A stretch of 14,310 bases of DNA, from NCBI GenBank assembly GCA_946487985.1, contig CAMLUY010000011.1, positions 1-14,310 on the forward strand, written 5' to 3'. The notes under the pieces were generated by a model, which was not told the DNA's origin, ran no database searches, and was given only the letters and a program-made list of their open reading frames with translations. Position 1 is the first letter of the stretch. Each line of letters begins with the position of its first letter. Made by a program: the position numbers and the translations under genes. The DNA comes from an uncultured Clostridia bacterium. GTDB taxonomy: Bacteria; Bacillota; Clostridia; Christensenellales; UBA1242. This document shows, piece by piece, positions 1 to 7,781 of this stretch.

Positions 1-444
1 GCAAATACCATTGCCTACAACCATGGTATCATTATTGGCCTCAGCACAAGCGAGCGCCTCAAAATAGAGGTGGGCAGCTTGCATCAAAACGACACTTTGA
101 ATATGGAGGTCACAGGCGTTGACACAGAAAGCAAAGTGCCTCGCTCATACATAATTTCATCAAGCGACCTGCTTGTTGTGTTAGAACCATTCTTTGAAGA
201 AATCCTCAGAAGCATTGACATTACCATAACATCACTGCCACCAGAAATATCAAGCGACATCATAAATAACGGAGTGATTTTCTGCGGCGGTATGAGCAAG
301 ATTTCAGGGCTTAATAAATTTTTACAACGTAACTTCAAATATCCTTTCAAAATTGTAGACGATGCCGAAAACGTCACCATTCTCGGCGCAGGAAAGCTGC
401 TTTCCGACCCTGTTTTGCTTGAAAGCATCTTGAAACAGTTCTGA
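1..444 (+). CDS. mreB: MreB-like actin-family rod-shape protein, C-terminal part (5' truncated by window edge)
   Basis: The reading frame is open from base 1 (first codon gca) to a TGA stop and gives about 147 residues; the true start lies outside the window. The visible part matches the C-terminal half of MreB/Mbl ATPases. It has an IGLSTSERLKIEVGS stretch (MreB: IGERTAEKIKIEIGS), then the LNMEVTGVD strand, a PPEISSDIINNGVIFCGG segment (MreB: PPELAADI.DRGI.LTGGG) that lines the nucleotide-binding cleft, and an ILGAGKLL ending like MreB's ALGTGK. MreB family proteins form membrane-associated filaments that guide lateral wall synthesis. A hairpin terminator follows directly and minD comes next under its own promoter. 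The usual GGG of the phosphate-2 loop reads CGGM here, which is mildly divergent. It could equally be an Mbl or MreBH paralogue; the fragment cannot decide. Confidence 0.88.
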   Translation, partial: ANTIAYNHGIIIGLSTSERLKIEVGSLHQNDTLNMEVTGVDTESKVPRSYIISSSDLLVVLEPFFEEILRSIDITITSLPPEISSDIINNGVIFCGGMSKISGLNKFLQRNFKYPFKIVDDAENVTILGAGKLLSDPVLLESILKQF

Positions 445-447
445 TAA

Positions 448-481
448 AACGACATCATGAAAAGTTGATGCCGTTTTTTTT
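448..481 (+). terminator. Rho-independent terminator after the mreB-like gene
   Basis: Arms aacgacatca (448-457) and tgatgccgtt (466-475) pair over ten positions with one A/C mismatch around an 8-nt loop. A run of eight T (474-481) follows. It starts four bases after the TGA stop and separates the mreB-like transcript from minDE. Confidence 0.85.
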
Positions 482-534
482 GTTACAATCATCAAAATTT
501 GACAAAGTTTGACCAAAAGATGCAGGTTAAAATT

Positions 535-562
535 TTGCCTCAATATTTCAATCCATTATAAT
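535..562 (+). promoter_or_regulatory. Candidate sigma-A promoter of minDE
   Basis: TTGCCT (535-540), a 16-bp spacer, and a perfect TATAAT (557-562). The expected start is near 568, only about 10 bases before the minD ATG, so the transcript would have almost no leader beyond the TGAGGTG ribosome binding site at 568-574. The -35 matches consensus in four of six positions. Confidence 0.6.
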
Positions 563-578
563 AATACTGAGGTGAAAA

Positions 579-1367
579 ATGGCAAGAAAAATCGTATTGA
601 CCAGTGGCAAAGGGGGAGTAGGCAAAACAACAGTCTGCGCAAACCTTGGCATGCAGCTTGCAAAGCTTGGCTTTCGCGTGGTTCTGATTGATGTTGATAT
701 CGGACTCAACAACCTTGATGTTGTCATGGGCGTTGAGGACCGCGTAATTTTCGACATTACTGACGCCATCATGGGACGATGCCGACCAAAACAGGCGCTC
801 GTTCAAGATAAAAACATCTCCTCACTTTATGTAATGCCATCTTCGGCCGCATACAACCGCACCAACATCATGGGTGAGCATATCAAAAATGTAATTGAGC
901 AGCTCGACAGCAGCTTTGATTATATTTTGATTGATTGTCCAGCCGGCGTTGAAGCAGGCTTTCATCGCGCCGTATTCCCGGCAAATGAGGCAATTATTGT
1001 TGTCACGCCACATCTTTCATCAATTCGCGATGCAGATAAGGTGATTGGACTGCTTGGCGATTACAATATTGAATACAAAGGCCTTGTGGTCAATCGCGTG
1101 CGCGGCGACCTGCTTCTCAATGGCGAAATGATGACGGTTGAAAACATTGTGCGCGCTCTCAATTTGCCCCTTCTTGGCGTAATACCCGAAGATGATGCAA
1201 TTGGGCTGTCCAATCAGGGCGGACGCGTTCAATCAATCGAAAGCGCTCGCGCCTTCACTCTTCTCAGCGAAAACATACACAACGGCTCCAAGAAGATTTT
1301 TGACTGCACATTCAAATACCGTGGCATTTTGGGCTATATTAAGCGCAACATAAAAAAACATGTCTAA
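579..1367 (+). CDS. minD: Septum site-determining ATPase MinD
   Basis: This is a 262-aa ParA/MinD-type ATPase. It binds the membrane when ATP-loaded, carries the division inhibitor MinC where one exists, and is released when MinE stimulates hydrolysis. The deviant Walker A KGGVGKTT is at residues 11-18 with the signature lysine K11. DVDIGLNNLD (38-47) is the switch I/A' region and ILIDCPAG (116-123) is Walker B. The last 14 residues (GILGYIKRNIKKHV) form an amphipathic basic helix, as expected for the membrane-targeting sequence, although the ending is longer and more basic than E. coli MinD's. The ATG follows TGAGGTG at a 4-nt spacing. minE starts just past the stop. No minC lies next to it in the window, and mreC/mreD are not between it and the mreB-like gene as in many Clostridia. 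Confidence 0.97.
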   Translation: MARKIVLTSGKGGVGKTTVCANLGMQLAKLGFRVVLIDVDIGLNNLDVVMGVEDRVIFDITDAIMGRCRPKQALVQDKNISSLYVMPSSAAYNRTNIMGEHIKNVIEQLDSSFDYILIDCPAGVEAGFHRAVFPANEAIIVVTPHLSSIRDADKVIGLLGDYNIEYKGLVVNRVRGDLLLNGEMMTVENIVRALNLPLLGVIPEDDAIGLSNQGGRVQSIESARAFTLLSENIHNGSKKIFDCTFKYRGILGYIKRNIKKHV

Positions 1368-1380
1368 AATGGAGGTTCAC

Positions 1381-1611
1381 TTGGATTACAGAATAACAGA
1401 GCGTCTTTCAAATATGCTTGAACGCGACAAGCTTCAAGACCCACAGCATGTCTGCGAAGTGCTTTCAGAGGAAATCAAGCCTCTGATTTCAGCATACCTT
1501 GACCTGCAAACGGACGTCAAGGTAAGGTACAAAAAAGACGGCGAGAAGAACCTTTTTTGGATTGAATTTGTTGCAAGCCGTATTAAGCCTTTTGGCTATA
1601 TACCATTTTAA
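1381..1611 (+). CDS. minE: Cell division topological specificity factor MinE (short form)
   Basis: A 76-aa MinE homologue. ITERLSNMLERD aligns with the MinD-contact helix of E. coli MinE (AKERLQIIVAERR). The following helix and the VKVRYKKDG...WIEF strands match the C-terminal dimerisation domain (VTVQLEQKDGDISILEL). MinE stimulates MinD ATPase and drives the polar oscillation. I chose the TTG at 1381 because GGAGG (1371-1375) sits 5 nt upstream of it. In-frame ATGs at 1360 (overlapping the minD stop) and 1369 have no ribosome binding site; the 1360 start would give 83 aa. With any of these starts the N-terminal membrane-targeting segment of E. coli MinE (MALLDFFLSR) is absent or very short. 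It is co-transcribed with minD. Confidence 0.88.
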   Translation: MDYRITERLSNMLERDKLQDPQHVCEVLSEEIKPLISAYLDLQTDVKVRYKKDGEKNLFWIEFVASRIKPFGYIPF

Positions 1612-1689
1612 TCAATCTTTTATTTTTGAGCTTCGCTTGCTTCTTCCATACGCAATCAGCCTGTCCGCTTTAATTCAACTATTGCATAC

Positions 1690-1721
1690 AAAAAAGCATA
1701 TCCTTGCAGATATGCTTTTTT
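1690..1721. terminator. Bidirectional terminator between minE and the surface-protein operon
   Basis: A perfect 13-bp inverted repeat: aaaaaagcatatc (1690-1702) and gatatgctttttt (1709-1721) around a 6-nt loop. The A and T flanks give a T-run on either strand. It lies 78 bases after minE on the plus strand and 4 bases past the stop of the large minus-strand gene, so one hairpin should end both convergent transcripts. Confidence 0.9.
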
Positions 1722-1725
1722 ATGT

Positions 1726-4700
1726 TTACTTATCAGGCCTGTTGCCGTATGTGAATTTGCTTTCACCAGTGCTTACAGCGTATTTTGCATGCAGCGTAGT
1801 CTTTTGTCCGCCTTTTGCAATGCCATCAAACGGAGTATTCGGGTCATCAGTGTACCAATATTCAAACTGATATGAGGTATATTCATACAAATATCTTACT
1901 TCCAAAGGAAGATATTTGATATATCTCCATTCAGTGGCCTTTGTTGGCACATAAGCTGACAAGTCAACTTTTGAGCCAGCCTTGGCTGTAATATATGAAT
2001 ACTGAGTGCCACCAGCTGAGTCAAATACGATGATTGCTGTCTGGTCGTTGCCAACAATTTCCCACTTTGCGTAAAGGGTGATATCGCCGCGTCCCATGGT
2101 TGTATCTGTAAACAATGACTCGTCTGACAGACTTGCATCAGTATGCCATGACAGGAATTTGTATGTTGTTACAGGATTGAAACTACTGTCTACTGTTGTG
2201 TGCAATTCAATATTTGGCAGACTCAATTGGTCTTTGTAGTGGTATGCCTGTGGCGCAATGGATAAATCATTGCCAGTCACGAAATTGATGTTGTAAAGTG
2301 TCTCTCGTACCATTTCCCAATTGCCCTCATTTGCCTGCCATTCGCTTTCAGCTGAATACTTATAGTTGTTTACATACTCGTACAATTTTGACATATCCAC
2401 TTCTTGCCCAACGTCAACAAGCGCAAGGTCGCTGCTTGAAAGCGTCAAATGGAATACATCCGCAAGTGGCATATTCAATTTCATTCCGCCGCTTGCAATA
2501 TAGTTCTTGTCTGCGCTGTCCTTGTCAAGCTCAAAGTAGATGTCCATATTACCCATAACAGGGTCGGCGGTAATTTCATTCATGTCGATTTGAGCAGAAT
2601 ACTTTGTGCCATCAGTTACAGTGAACGAGTGAATGATATTGCTGTAATCAATAGGCTCTGTGCGTTCTCTCATGATTGACTCTTTAATCGCATTCATGAT
2701 TGTATCGGTAAAACCAATCCCATACTGAACATAGTACAGTGGGTCAGCAAGCAGGGTGTCAATGGATATTTTTGTGCATTTCTCATAGTGTCGCTTGCTG
2801 ATGCCAAACATGATGTCAACATATTCGCTTCTGTACAAATATACATATCCATCTTTATAATAGATGTACAACATGCGGTCAGAACCGCTTTCAGTATCAC
2901 CTTCTTTATATGGCACGTCGTTGTTTACACCAATCATGGCAGGTATTTCACCAATTACGCCTTCAAGTTCAATTTGGCCTTTGCCAACAACATTAATCTT
3001 AATATCAATCGGTACATTCCATGAGATATCCAGCAAATCTGCTCCCAAAGTGCCTACGATATCAAGGCTGCCTTTGACGTGATAGTCTGTACCTGTTGAC
3101 ATATTTACAATCGCTTTTACAAGCTCATTTGCGCCTGAAATGTCAATATAGTTCTTGCTCTGGTCTACATAGTTGAATGCAGAGAATTCATCAAACGTCA
3201 CCGAAGCATTGATTGTCTTTGCTTTATCACTGCCAGTGTAGATATTGCTCACTGACAGCGATTCAAGCCCTGTTGCATTCTTTATCAATACAATGGTCAT
3301 GTCAGGGCTGCCAGTTGTGCCATAGATTGCATCATTGTTCAGCACGATTGTCAGACTGTTTGCGTCAGCCGAGATGCCTTTGACATAGCCCAGCATGTCA
3401 ATGATTTGGTCAATACCAATCGAGCCGAGCTCTGTTGAAATTTGTGAATAATCAAGGTCTAGGTCAATATCGTCAAGGAATGGGAACAACGACTGGTCGA
3501 TACCGAACACGCCAAGAACAATGGTCAAAAGCTCTTTAAAGCCAGTGTTGTTCATCTTCAAGCAAAGCCCGTTGTAATCGAAATACAGCATTCCGTCTTC
3601 AACATTTGCAGAAATGTCCATATTTTCGATATCCTTTGAAGACAACTTCGCACTCAAAAGCAGCCCATCAGTCAAATCAAGTTGTAAAGTTGCACCAATA
3701 TGGTCTTTATTGATTGTTACATCAGCGTCCATTTGAAGCTGCTTTGATTTGAATTGGTCGAGCGCGGCTTGCACATATTCCATCAGCATGCTCACTTCGA
3801 CATATTCGCCTTGCGGCTTGAATTCGAGCGGGGAGTCTTCAATTATTATATCAGCATTAAAGCCAATTTCTTCAACAGTTCCGCTTGCAACAATGTCTTT
3901 GACCATCAAATCTTCAAGGTTGATTGTGATTGCAACATCGTTCGCATATTTTACAACAATCTTGTCAGTGCCAAGCTCAATGCTCAGTTTTGAAAGAATA
4001 TTTTCAATATCAATTTGATTTTCAGTCTGATTTTCAGTTTCAGTTGTCTGTCCCATCAAATCATTCAGCATTTGCTTCAAGTCAATGCCAAAGTTGTCTT
4101 TTACAAACGCAAACACACTGTCAATTTCGTCTATTCCAAATACAGCTTTGATGTTTTCTGCTGTCACATAAATTCTGTCTTCATAGAGCATAATGTTTGC
4201 AGTTACATTTTGATACTGCGCTGTGAGCGAAAGCTCAAGCTTCCCATCAGCATAGTTTACAGCAGCATTAGCAATAATGTCATCAATCTGCGCGTTTGTA
4301 ATCGTCAGATAAAATTCCTTCTTTTGAATGTACTCATATACATTGATTGCAGCGTCAATAATTTGAGCAGCAGGGGTGTAGTCATTTTCATCAATGGCTG
4401 GCAGTGAAATGGCTTCGTCCTGACCTGAAACATTGCCAGTGACGACAATGCCGTCCATATTGAAACCAAAATCAATGTTGTTTCCGCCTTGACCAATGGT
4501 GATTTCATACTTGTCAAGAATGGTCAGTTTCAAACTGTCATTACCTGCTTCAAAGTGAGTGATCAAAAGTGGATTTATGCTTGCATCAATCATATTGAAG
4601 ATTTCGTCAAGTATGCTTGTGCTTTCTGTTTCGCTTGCAGCTTTTTCAGGAGCAAATGTATTCATAATCTTGTCAAGAATGCTTTCAAATTCGTCAATAT

Positions 4701-6285
4701 TGACTTTAATCTTGCTTCCCAACAGGTCTACAAATACATCTTTGCCATTGATTATAATCTGAATGTTCTGTTCCATGAACGTTGTATTCAATACTGCCTG
4801 AATGCCTGCGTCACTGAATGCCAGCTGATAATTTACTGTCACATTAATGTCATTAATTTGAACATTTACTGAACCGACAAGCGTCTGGCTCTTCAAAATG
4901 TTTGCAGCTTGCTTAATGGTTGGAATAAATTTCGCAATGTCGATATAGTTTTCTTCGCTTGTGCCAAGTACGATGTCTTTAAATTGTGCAACTTCAAGAC
5001 TTGCATTCAGCTTGCCGTTTTCAAAGACAACTTTACTGAGTGTATCCTCGGCTATTTCAAGTCCGATATCACCAACGTCCTTGATCGAGATGATATAGCC
5101 GGTTTCAACCTTTTGCAAACTTTCAAGTATGCTTAAATCAATGTCATTGATTATTGAGAGGTCAAAATCCATATTGCTTGTCAAAGCGTCAACGTTGCCG
5201 TCAAGCAGACCAAGCAGGGTGTTGATCAACTCAGCAGGGATTTCAATACCAAACTCATCACTCAAAAGCGAAAGCAGTTCATTGATATTTGCAAGGTCAT
5301 ATTTCACGAACAGGTTGTTCAGTTGTGCGTACACAACCTTATCCTTTATGATAAGCTTCACATCAAACTTGTCAACCGCAACTTCTATTGCAACAGCCAT
5401 GTTTTTGAAATCAAGCCCAGCATAACCGCCGATATTTTTGCCATCAACAGTCACATCAAAATCCAGAGCAACCTTTCCGTCAGCAGGAACTTTGGCAACT
5501 GCGCTCGCAATGTTAATCAGGCTTTCTACTGACAAATATTCGCTTGATTCAAGAACTGGTATTTGATTTTCTGTCGGATAGCCAACATTGATATTTGCTT
5601 CAATGCCAATTCCCTCTATTTCCATAGCTGGCAAAGTAATCCCAGTAAGGTTATAGTTTTTATCACATGCAATTTCGATTGAACCAACTACTGGCAGGTT
5701 GTTCACAAGAAGAATGTTTTGTGTTTCTGTCTGGGTTTCTTCAAGGTCGGACAACATGCCAAGAATGCCGTTCAGGTCAAGCCCACTTAAAAACCCAAGG
5801 TCAGGCATCTCTATGCCAAATGAATCCAGCAAATCTGTCACAGTGCTCATCAAACTTGTCGTAGGCATTACAAACATGCCGTTCAAAGCGCTTACAAATA
5901 TGTTTTGGTTTTGATAAACCACTTGCGCGTCAAATGCGACTCCCGCGCTCTCAATCGACGCATTCAAATTGACCATAGCTTCGATATTTTCAATCCCAGC
6001 TGAAAGGTCAGCGACTGCATCAAGCCCGATGTCATATTTTTCACCATTAACAGTTATGTCAATGTCAGCATACAAACTTAATAGGTCCTCACTCATGATG
6101 TTGTTGACCATAGCCTGAATCTGTTCAGGCACTTGCACCTCAACGGGCGTATCAGCTGTTGACGAGTTTTGCTGCTTTACGAAGTTGGACATGGAGATAT
6201 TGATTACGCCATATGCAGAACCAATAGTTACCAACATAAAAAGCAACGAATAGGTTAGTCCCTTAAAAAATCTTTTTACTCTCAT
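1726..6285 (-). CDS. Giant exported repeat protein: six beta-rich modules plus InlB/Listeria-Bacteroides repeats
   Basis: A 1519-aa protein; I do not recognise a named full-length family. Residues 1-30 are a basic N-region plus a hydrophobic core (TYSLLFMLVTIGSAYG), so a signal peptide or uncleaved membrane anchor; there is no lipobox cysteine. From about residue 52 to 1250 run six diverged modules of roughly 190-220 aa, starting near 52, 250, 447, 636, 828 and 1046. Each opens with a Y[ILV]x[IV]-type helix, continues with alternating beta-strand patterns (DVTVDGKNI, VYAQLNNLFVKYD), and carries an FGI motif about 95-115 residues in (SFGI 155, EFGI 344, NFGI 731, VFGI 926, MFGI 1159; degenerate TFAP in module 3). 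Residues 1350-1503 hold two Flg_new/InlB B-type repeats (YKFLSWHTD...ITLYAKWE; IIVFDSAGGTQYS...LHAKYAV). No LPXTG or C-terminal anchor is visible. The start follows AAAGGA at good spacing, 15 bp after its operon partner. By strand order the modules resemble LolA/LppX-like half-barrels, but that is inference. The role is unknown; a surface stalk, adhesin or lipid-binding chain are all open. Confidence 0.88.
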   Translation of the reverse strand: MRVKRFFKGLTYSLLFMLVTIGSAYGVINISMSNFVKQQNSSTADTPVEVQVPEQIQAMVNNIMSEDLLSLYADIDITVNGEKYDIGLDAVADLSAGIENIEAMVNLNASIESAGVAFDAQVVYQNQNIFVSALNGMFVMPTTSLMSTVTDLLDSFGIEMPDLGFLSGLDLNGILGMLSDLEETQTETQNILLVNNLPVVGSIEIACDKNYNLTGITLPAMEIEGIGIEANINVGYPTENQIPVLESSEYLSVESLINIASAVAKVPADGKVALDFDVTVDGKNIGGYAGLDFKNMAVAIEVAVDKFDVKLIIKDKVVYAQLNNLFVKYDLANINELLSLLSDEFGIEIPAELINTLLGLLDGNVDALTSNMDFDLSIINDIDLSILESLQKVETGYIISIKDVGDIGLEIAEDTLSKVVFENGKLNASLEVAQFKDIVLGTSEENYIDIAKFIPTIKQAANILKSQTLVGSVNVQINDINVTVNYQLAFSDAGIQAVLNTTFMEQNIQIIINGKDVFVDLLGSKIKVNIDEFESILDKIMNTFAPEKAASETESTSILDEIFNMIDASINPLLITHFEAGNDSLKLTILDKYEITIGQGGNNIDFGFNMDGIVVTGNVSGQDEAISLPAIDENDYTPAAQIIDAAINVYEYIQKKEFYLTITNAQIDDIIANAAVNYADGKLELSLTAQYQNVTANIMLYEDRIYVTAENIKAVFGIDEIDSVFAFVKDNFGIDLKQMLNDLMGQTTETENQTENQIDIENILSKLSIELGTDKIVVKYANDVAITINLEDLMVKDIVASGTVEEIGFNADIIIEDSPLEFKPQGEYVEVSMLMEYVQAALDQFKSKQLQMDADVTINKDHIGATLQLDLTDGLLLSAKLSSKDIENMDISANVEDGMLYFDYNGLCLKMNNTGFKELLTIVLGVFGIDQSLFPFLDDIDLDLDYSQISTELGSIGIDQIIDMLGYVKGISADANSLTIVLNNDAIYGTTGSPDMTIVLIKNATGLESLSVSNIYTGSDKAKTINASVTFDEFSAFNYVDQSKNYIDISGANELVKAIVNMSTGTDYHVKGSLDIVGTLGADLLDISWNVPIDIKINVVGKGQIELEGVIGEIPAMIGVNNDVPYKEGDTESGSDRMLYIYYKDGYVYLYRSEYVDIMFGISKRHYEKCTKISIDTLLADPLYYVQYGIGFTDTIMNAIKESIMRERTEPIDYSNIIHSFTVTDGTKYSAQIDMNEITADPVMGNMDIYFELDKDSADKNYIASGGMKLNMPLADVFHLTLSSSDLALVDVGQEVDMSKLYEYVNNYKYSAESEWQANEGNWEMVRETLYNINFVTGNDLSIAPQAYHYKDQLSLPNIELHTTVDSSFNPVTTYKFLSWHTDASLSDESLFTDTTMGRGDITLYAKWEIVGNDQTAIIVFDSAGGTQYSYITAKAGSKVDLSAYVPTKATEWRYIKYLPLEVRYLYEYTSYQFEYWYTDDPNTPFDGIAKGGQKTTLHAKYAVSTGESKFTYGNRPDK
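1777..2238 (-). other. InlB B-repeat / Listeria-Bacteroides repeat region at the C terminus of the giant protein
   Basis: Residues about 1350-1503. The first copy ends FLSWHTDASLSDESLF...GDITLYAKWE; the second begins IIVFDSAGGTQYSYI and ends FEYWYTDDPNTPFDG...TTLHAKYA. This matches the Flg_new/InlB_B-repeat consensus (VTFdanGGt...GYtFxGWYtd...itLYAkW). The family is a small beta-grasp-like fold found in tandem on exported proteins of Bacillota and other phyla, so the C terminus should be extracellular. The second copy has an insert (residues about 1450-1468) before the FxxWYT strand. Confidence 0.85.
2536..6132 (-). repeat. Six diverged tandem protein modules within the giant surface gene
   Basis: Approximate coding spans, in protein order: module 1 5539-6132, module 2 4948-5538, module 3 4381-4947, module 4 3805-4380, module 5 3151-3804, module 6 2536-3150. 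Opening motifs are VPEQIQAMV (module 1, weakest), YLSVESLINIA, YIDIAKFIPTI, YTPAAQIIDAA, YVEVSMLMEYV and YIDISGANELV. The periods between them are 197, 197, 189, 192 and 218 residues. The mid-module pattern is [VIL][YF]V, then a helix ending in FGI; in the second half a D-x-IL-x-x-L segment recurs (DIDLSILESL, SILDEIFNMI, DIENILSKL). The repeat shows in the protein pattern; I noticed no near-identical DNA copies, so the duplication is old. Confidence 0.75.
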
Positions 6286-6300
6286 TTTACTTTCCTTTTA

Positions 6301-7521
6301 TTATACTGGCAATTCGACATCGACATTGAATTGGAATTCTGTCAGTAATGTGCCTGTACAGCTGTTTTTTAAACCAAATGCTACAACGGTGTATTTTTCG
6401 AGGACGTCTGTGCTTACAAGTGTCCAGTCCGAATCAATCACAATAGTTTGCGTTACAGAACTAAACTCAGGATATGTTGACAGCCCGCTTGTCTGCTTTA
6501 CCTGCCTTGCATATCGCAGCACACTCAAAACGGGGTCAAGCTCAACAGTGAAGGAGTATGTGTCCGTCGCCTCATCATAGACGATTTCACTTGAACTAAG
6601 TATTGTGTTGTCATTGATGATATATGGCTGAATCGCACTTGGCAGTCCGCCCGCATAGTCAATGTATCCCTCTTCTGTGTACGTCTGATCTTTTTGCCAT
6701 TCAGCACTTGTAGGTGTTACATTCTGTCCCTTGTATACATCAACATTCTTCGCGCCTTTATCCATAGCAGAGCAGGTAGCGATTGTCAGCATTCCTTTTG
6801 AGATACTTTCAAAAGTGTACCTTTCTCCGTTGAAGCGCTTGCTGCTGTAAACCGATTGTGTTGCAATCGTCGCAACTTTGCCATTGCCTGTGAACAAAAA
6901 GCTGTCTGCCAGGCTGCCATTGTACTCGGCAAGTATGAAGTTTTGCGCAGGCGTCAGATCGGCAGGCGTTAAACCCATACTTTTTGCAGTATCAAGCCAA
7001 TTTTCATATCCGCTTTGCATACCAAACAACTCTTGCAATACACTTTCAGGAGTGACAGTGTATTTTTCAATCTCAGAAAACAGGGCGTTATAGTCAACAT
7101 TCGACCTTAGCGCGGTATTGAAATACCATACGCCAAGTCCGCTTCCTGTAAATACGCCAAGCACAATCAAAACACCAAGCGTCTTCATTCTCTGTTTGAA
7201 GGACTTCTTTGGCAGCTTTGTCTTGCCATTCTTCATCTTGACGATTTCTTTTTCTTCTCGCTTGGCTTTTCGCTCGCGCTTGCGCTTTCCTTCATGTCGA
7301 CCAGAATGTTCAGTCCCGTCGCTTTCCGCGCTGACGATTTCGGGTTCTGCAACCTTCTCATCAATCAAATTATTGTTCTCGTCAGAGCCCCTTTCATTTA
7401 CATCAAAAAACTGATGTCCTTTGTTTTTGGCATCTGTGTTTTGTTCTGTCGACAAACTCGACTCTTCTTCCTTTATTTCTATTTCCTCTCTGCTTGCAGA
7501 GCGTTTATCTTTCTTTGACAT
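6301..7521 (-). CDS. Single-pass membrane protein with long charged cytoplasmic tail, partner of the giant surface protein
   Basis: A 406-aa protein of unrecognised family. Residues 1-78 are acidic, polar and probably disordered; 79-113 are strongly basic (KRKRERKAKREEKE and following). One transmembrane helix spans about 114-133 (TLGVLIVLGVFTGSGLGVWY). The ~270-residue remainder should be extracellular by the positive-inside rule. That domain has conserved-looking blocks (YTFESISKGMLTIA, GGLPSAIQPYIINDNTILSS, FTVELDPVLSVLRYARQ) and a beta-rich ending with two cysteines (C250, C388). I chose the ATG at 7521 because AAAGGGG sits 8 nt upstream; an in-frame GTG at 7530 overlaps that ribosome binding site. 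Only 15 bp separate its stop from the giant gene, which is first-order evidence of an operon. It may anchor or export the large protein, but nothing in the sequence proves this. Confidence 0.85.
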   Translation of the reverse strand: MSKKDKRSASREEIEIKEEESSLSTEQNTDAKNKGHQFFDVNERGSDENNNLIDEKVAEPEIVSAESDGTEHSGRHEGKRKRERKAKREEKEIVKMKNGKTKLPKKSFKQRMKTLGVLIVLGVFTGSGLGVWYFNTALRSNVDYNALFSEIEKYTVTPESVLQELFGMQSGYENWLDTAKSMGLTPADLTPAQNFILAEYNGSLADSFLFTGNGKVATIATQSVYSSKRFNGERYTFESISKGMLTIATCSAMDKGAKNVDVYKGQNVTPTSAEWQKDQTYTEEGYIDYAGGLPSAIQPYIINDNTILSSSEIVYDEATDTYSFTVELDPVLSVLRYARQVKQTSGLSTYPEFSSVTQTIVIDSDWTLVSTDVLEKYTVVAFGLKNSCTGTLLTEFQFNVDVELPV

Positions 7522-7590
7522 GTTATGCACCCCTTTTGGCAGGGCTTAGCATACTCATTCGTCTTTGACATATTCAGTTTATTATATGTA

Positions 7591-7607
7591 ACACGGCTTG
7601 TCCGTGT
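7591..7607. promoter_or_regulatory. Inverted repeat ACACGG-N5-CCGTGT, possible operator
   Basis: Perfect 6-bp arms around cttgt. It lies in the leader of the surface operon and just upstream of the secondary minus-strand TATAAT (7586-7581), where a repressor or activator dimer could bind. It could instead simply be an RNA hairpin of the leader. I did not see a second copy elsewhere in the window. Confidence 0.35.
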
Positions 7608-7686
7608 GCTAAAAAATCGGTAAAAGGCTTAAGGGATATCAAAACGACAAATGATAGGCTGAAAAATTTGATTTTACAAATCTTTC

Positions 7687-7715
7687 GTGAAAGCTGCTTT
7701 TTGCAGCGTGATCAC
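7687..7715 (-). ncRNA. Hairpin in the 5' leader of the surface operon
   Basis: In the predicted leader, GTGA (7715-7712) pairs with TCAC (7690-7687), and inside it GCTGC pairs with GCAGC (7707-7703 with 7697-7693) around an A5 loop. A smaller GCCA-TTT-TGGC hairpin and a GATTT/AAATC hairpin lie nearby. I recognise no known riboswitch class. Listed as structured leader RNA, not as an independent gene. Confidence 0.35.
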
Positions 7716-7781
7716 AAACCCCTTAATAATAAAGCCGCTGATTTCCGCCAAAATGGCAGTCCATATCAACAACTTGATTTT

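Noticed and set aside
1562..1870. Plus-strand 102-codon frame overlapping minE and the end of the giant gene
   Set aside because: It overlaps minE, crosses a strong terminator and then runs antisense to the giant gene; no ribosome binding site.
4015..4407. Plus-strand 130-codon frame inside the giant gene
   Set aside because: Antisense shadow of a repeat-rich gene with a clear protein pattern on the minus strand; composition not protein-like.
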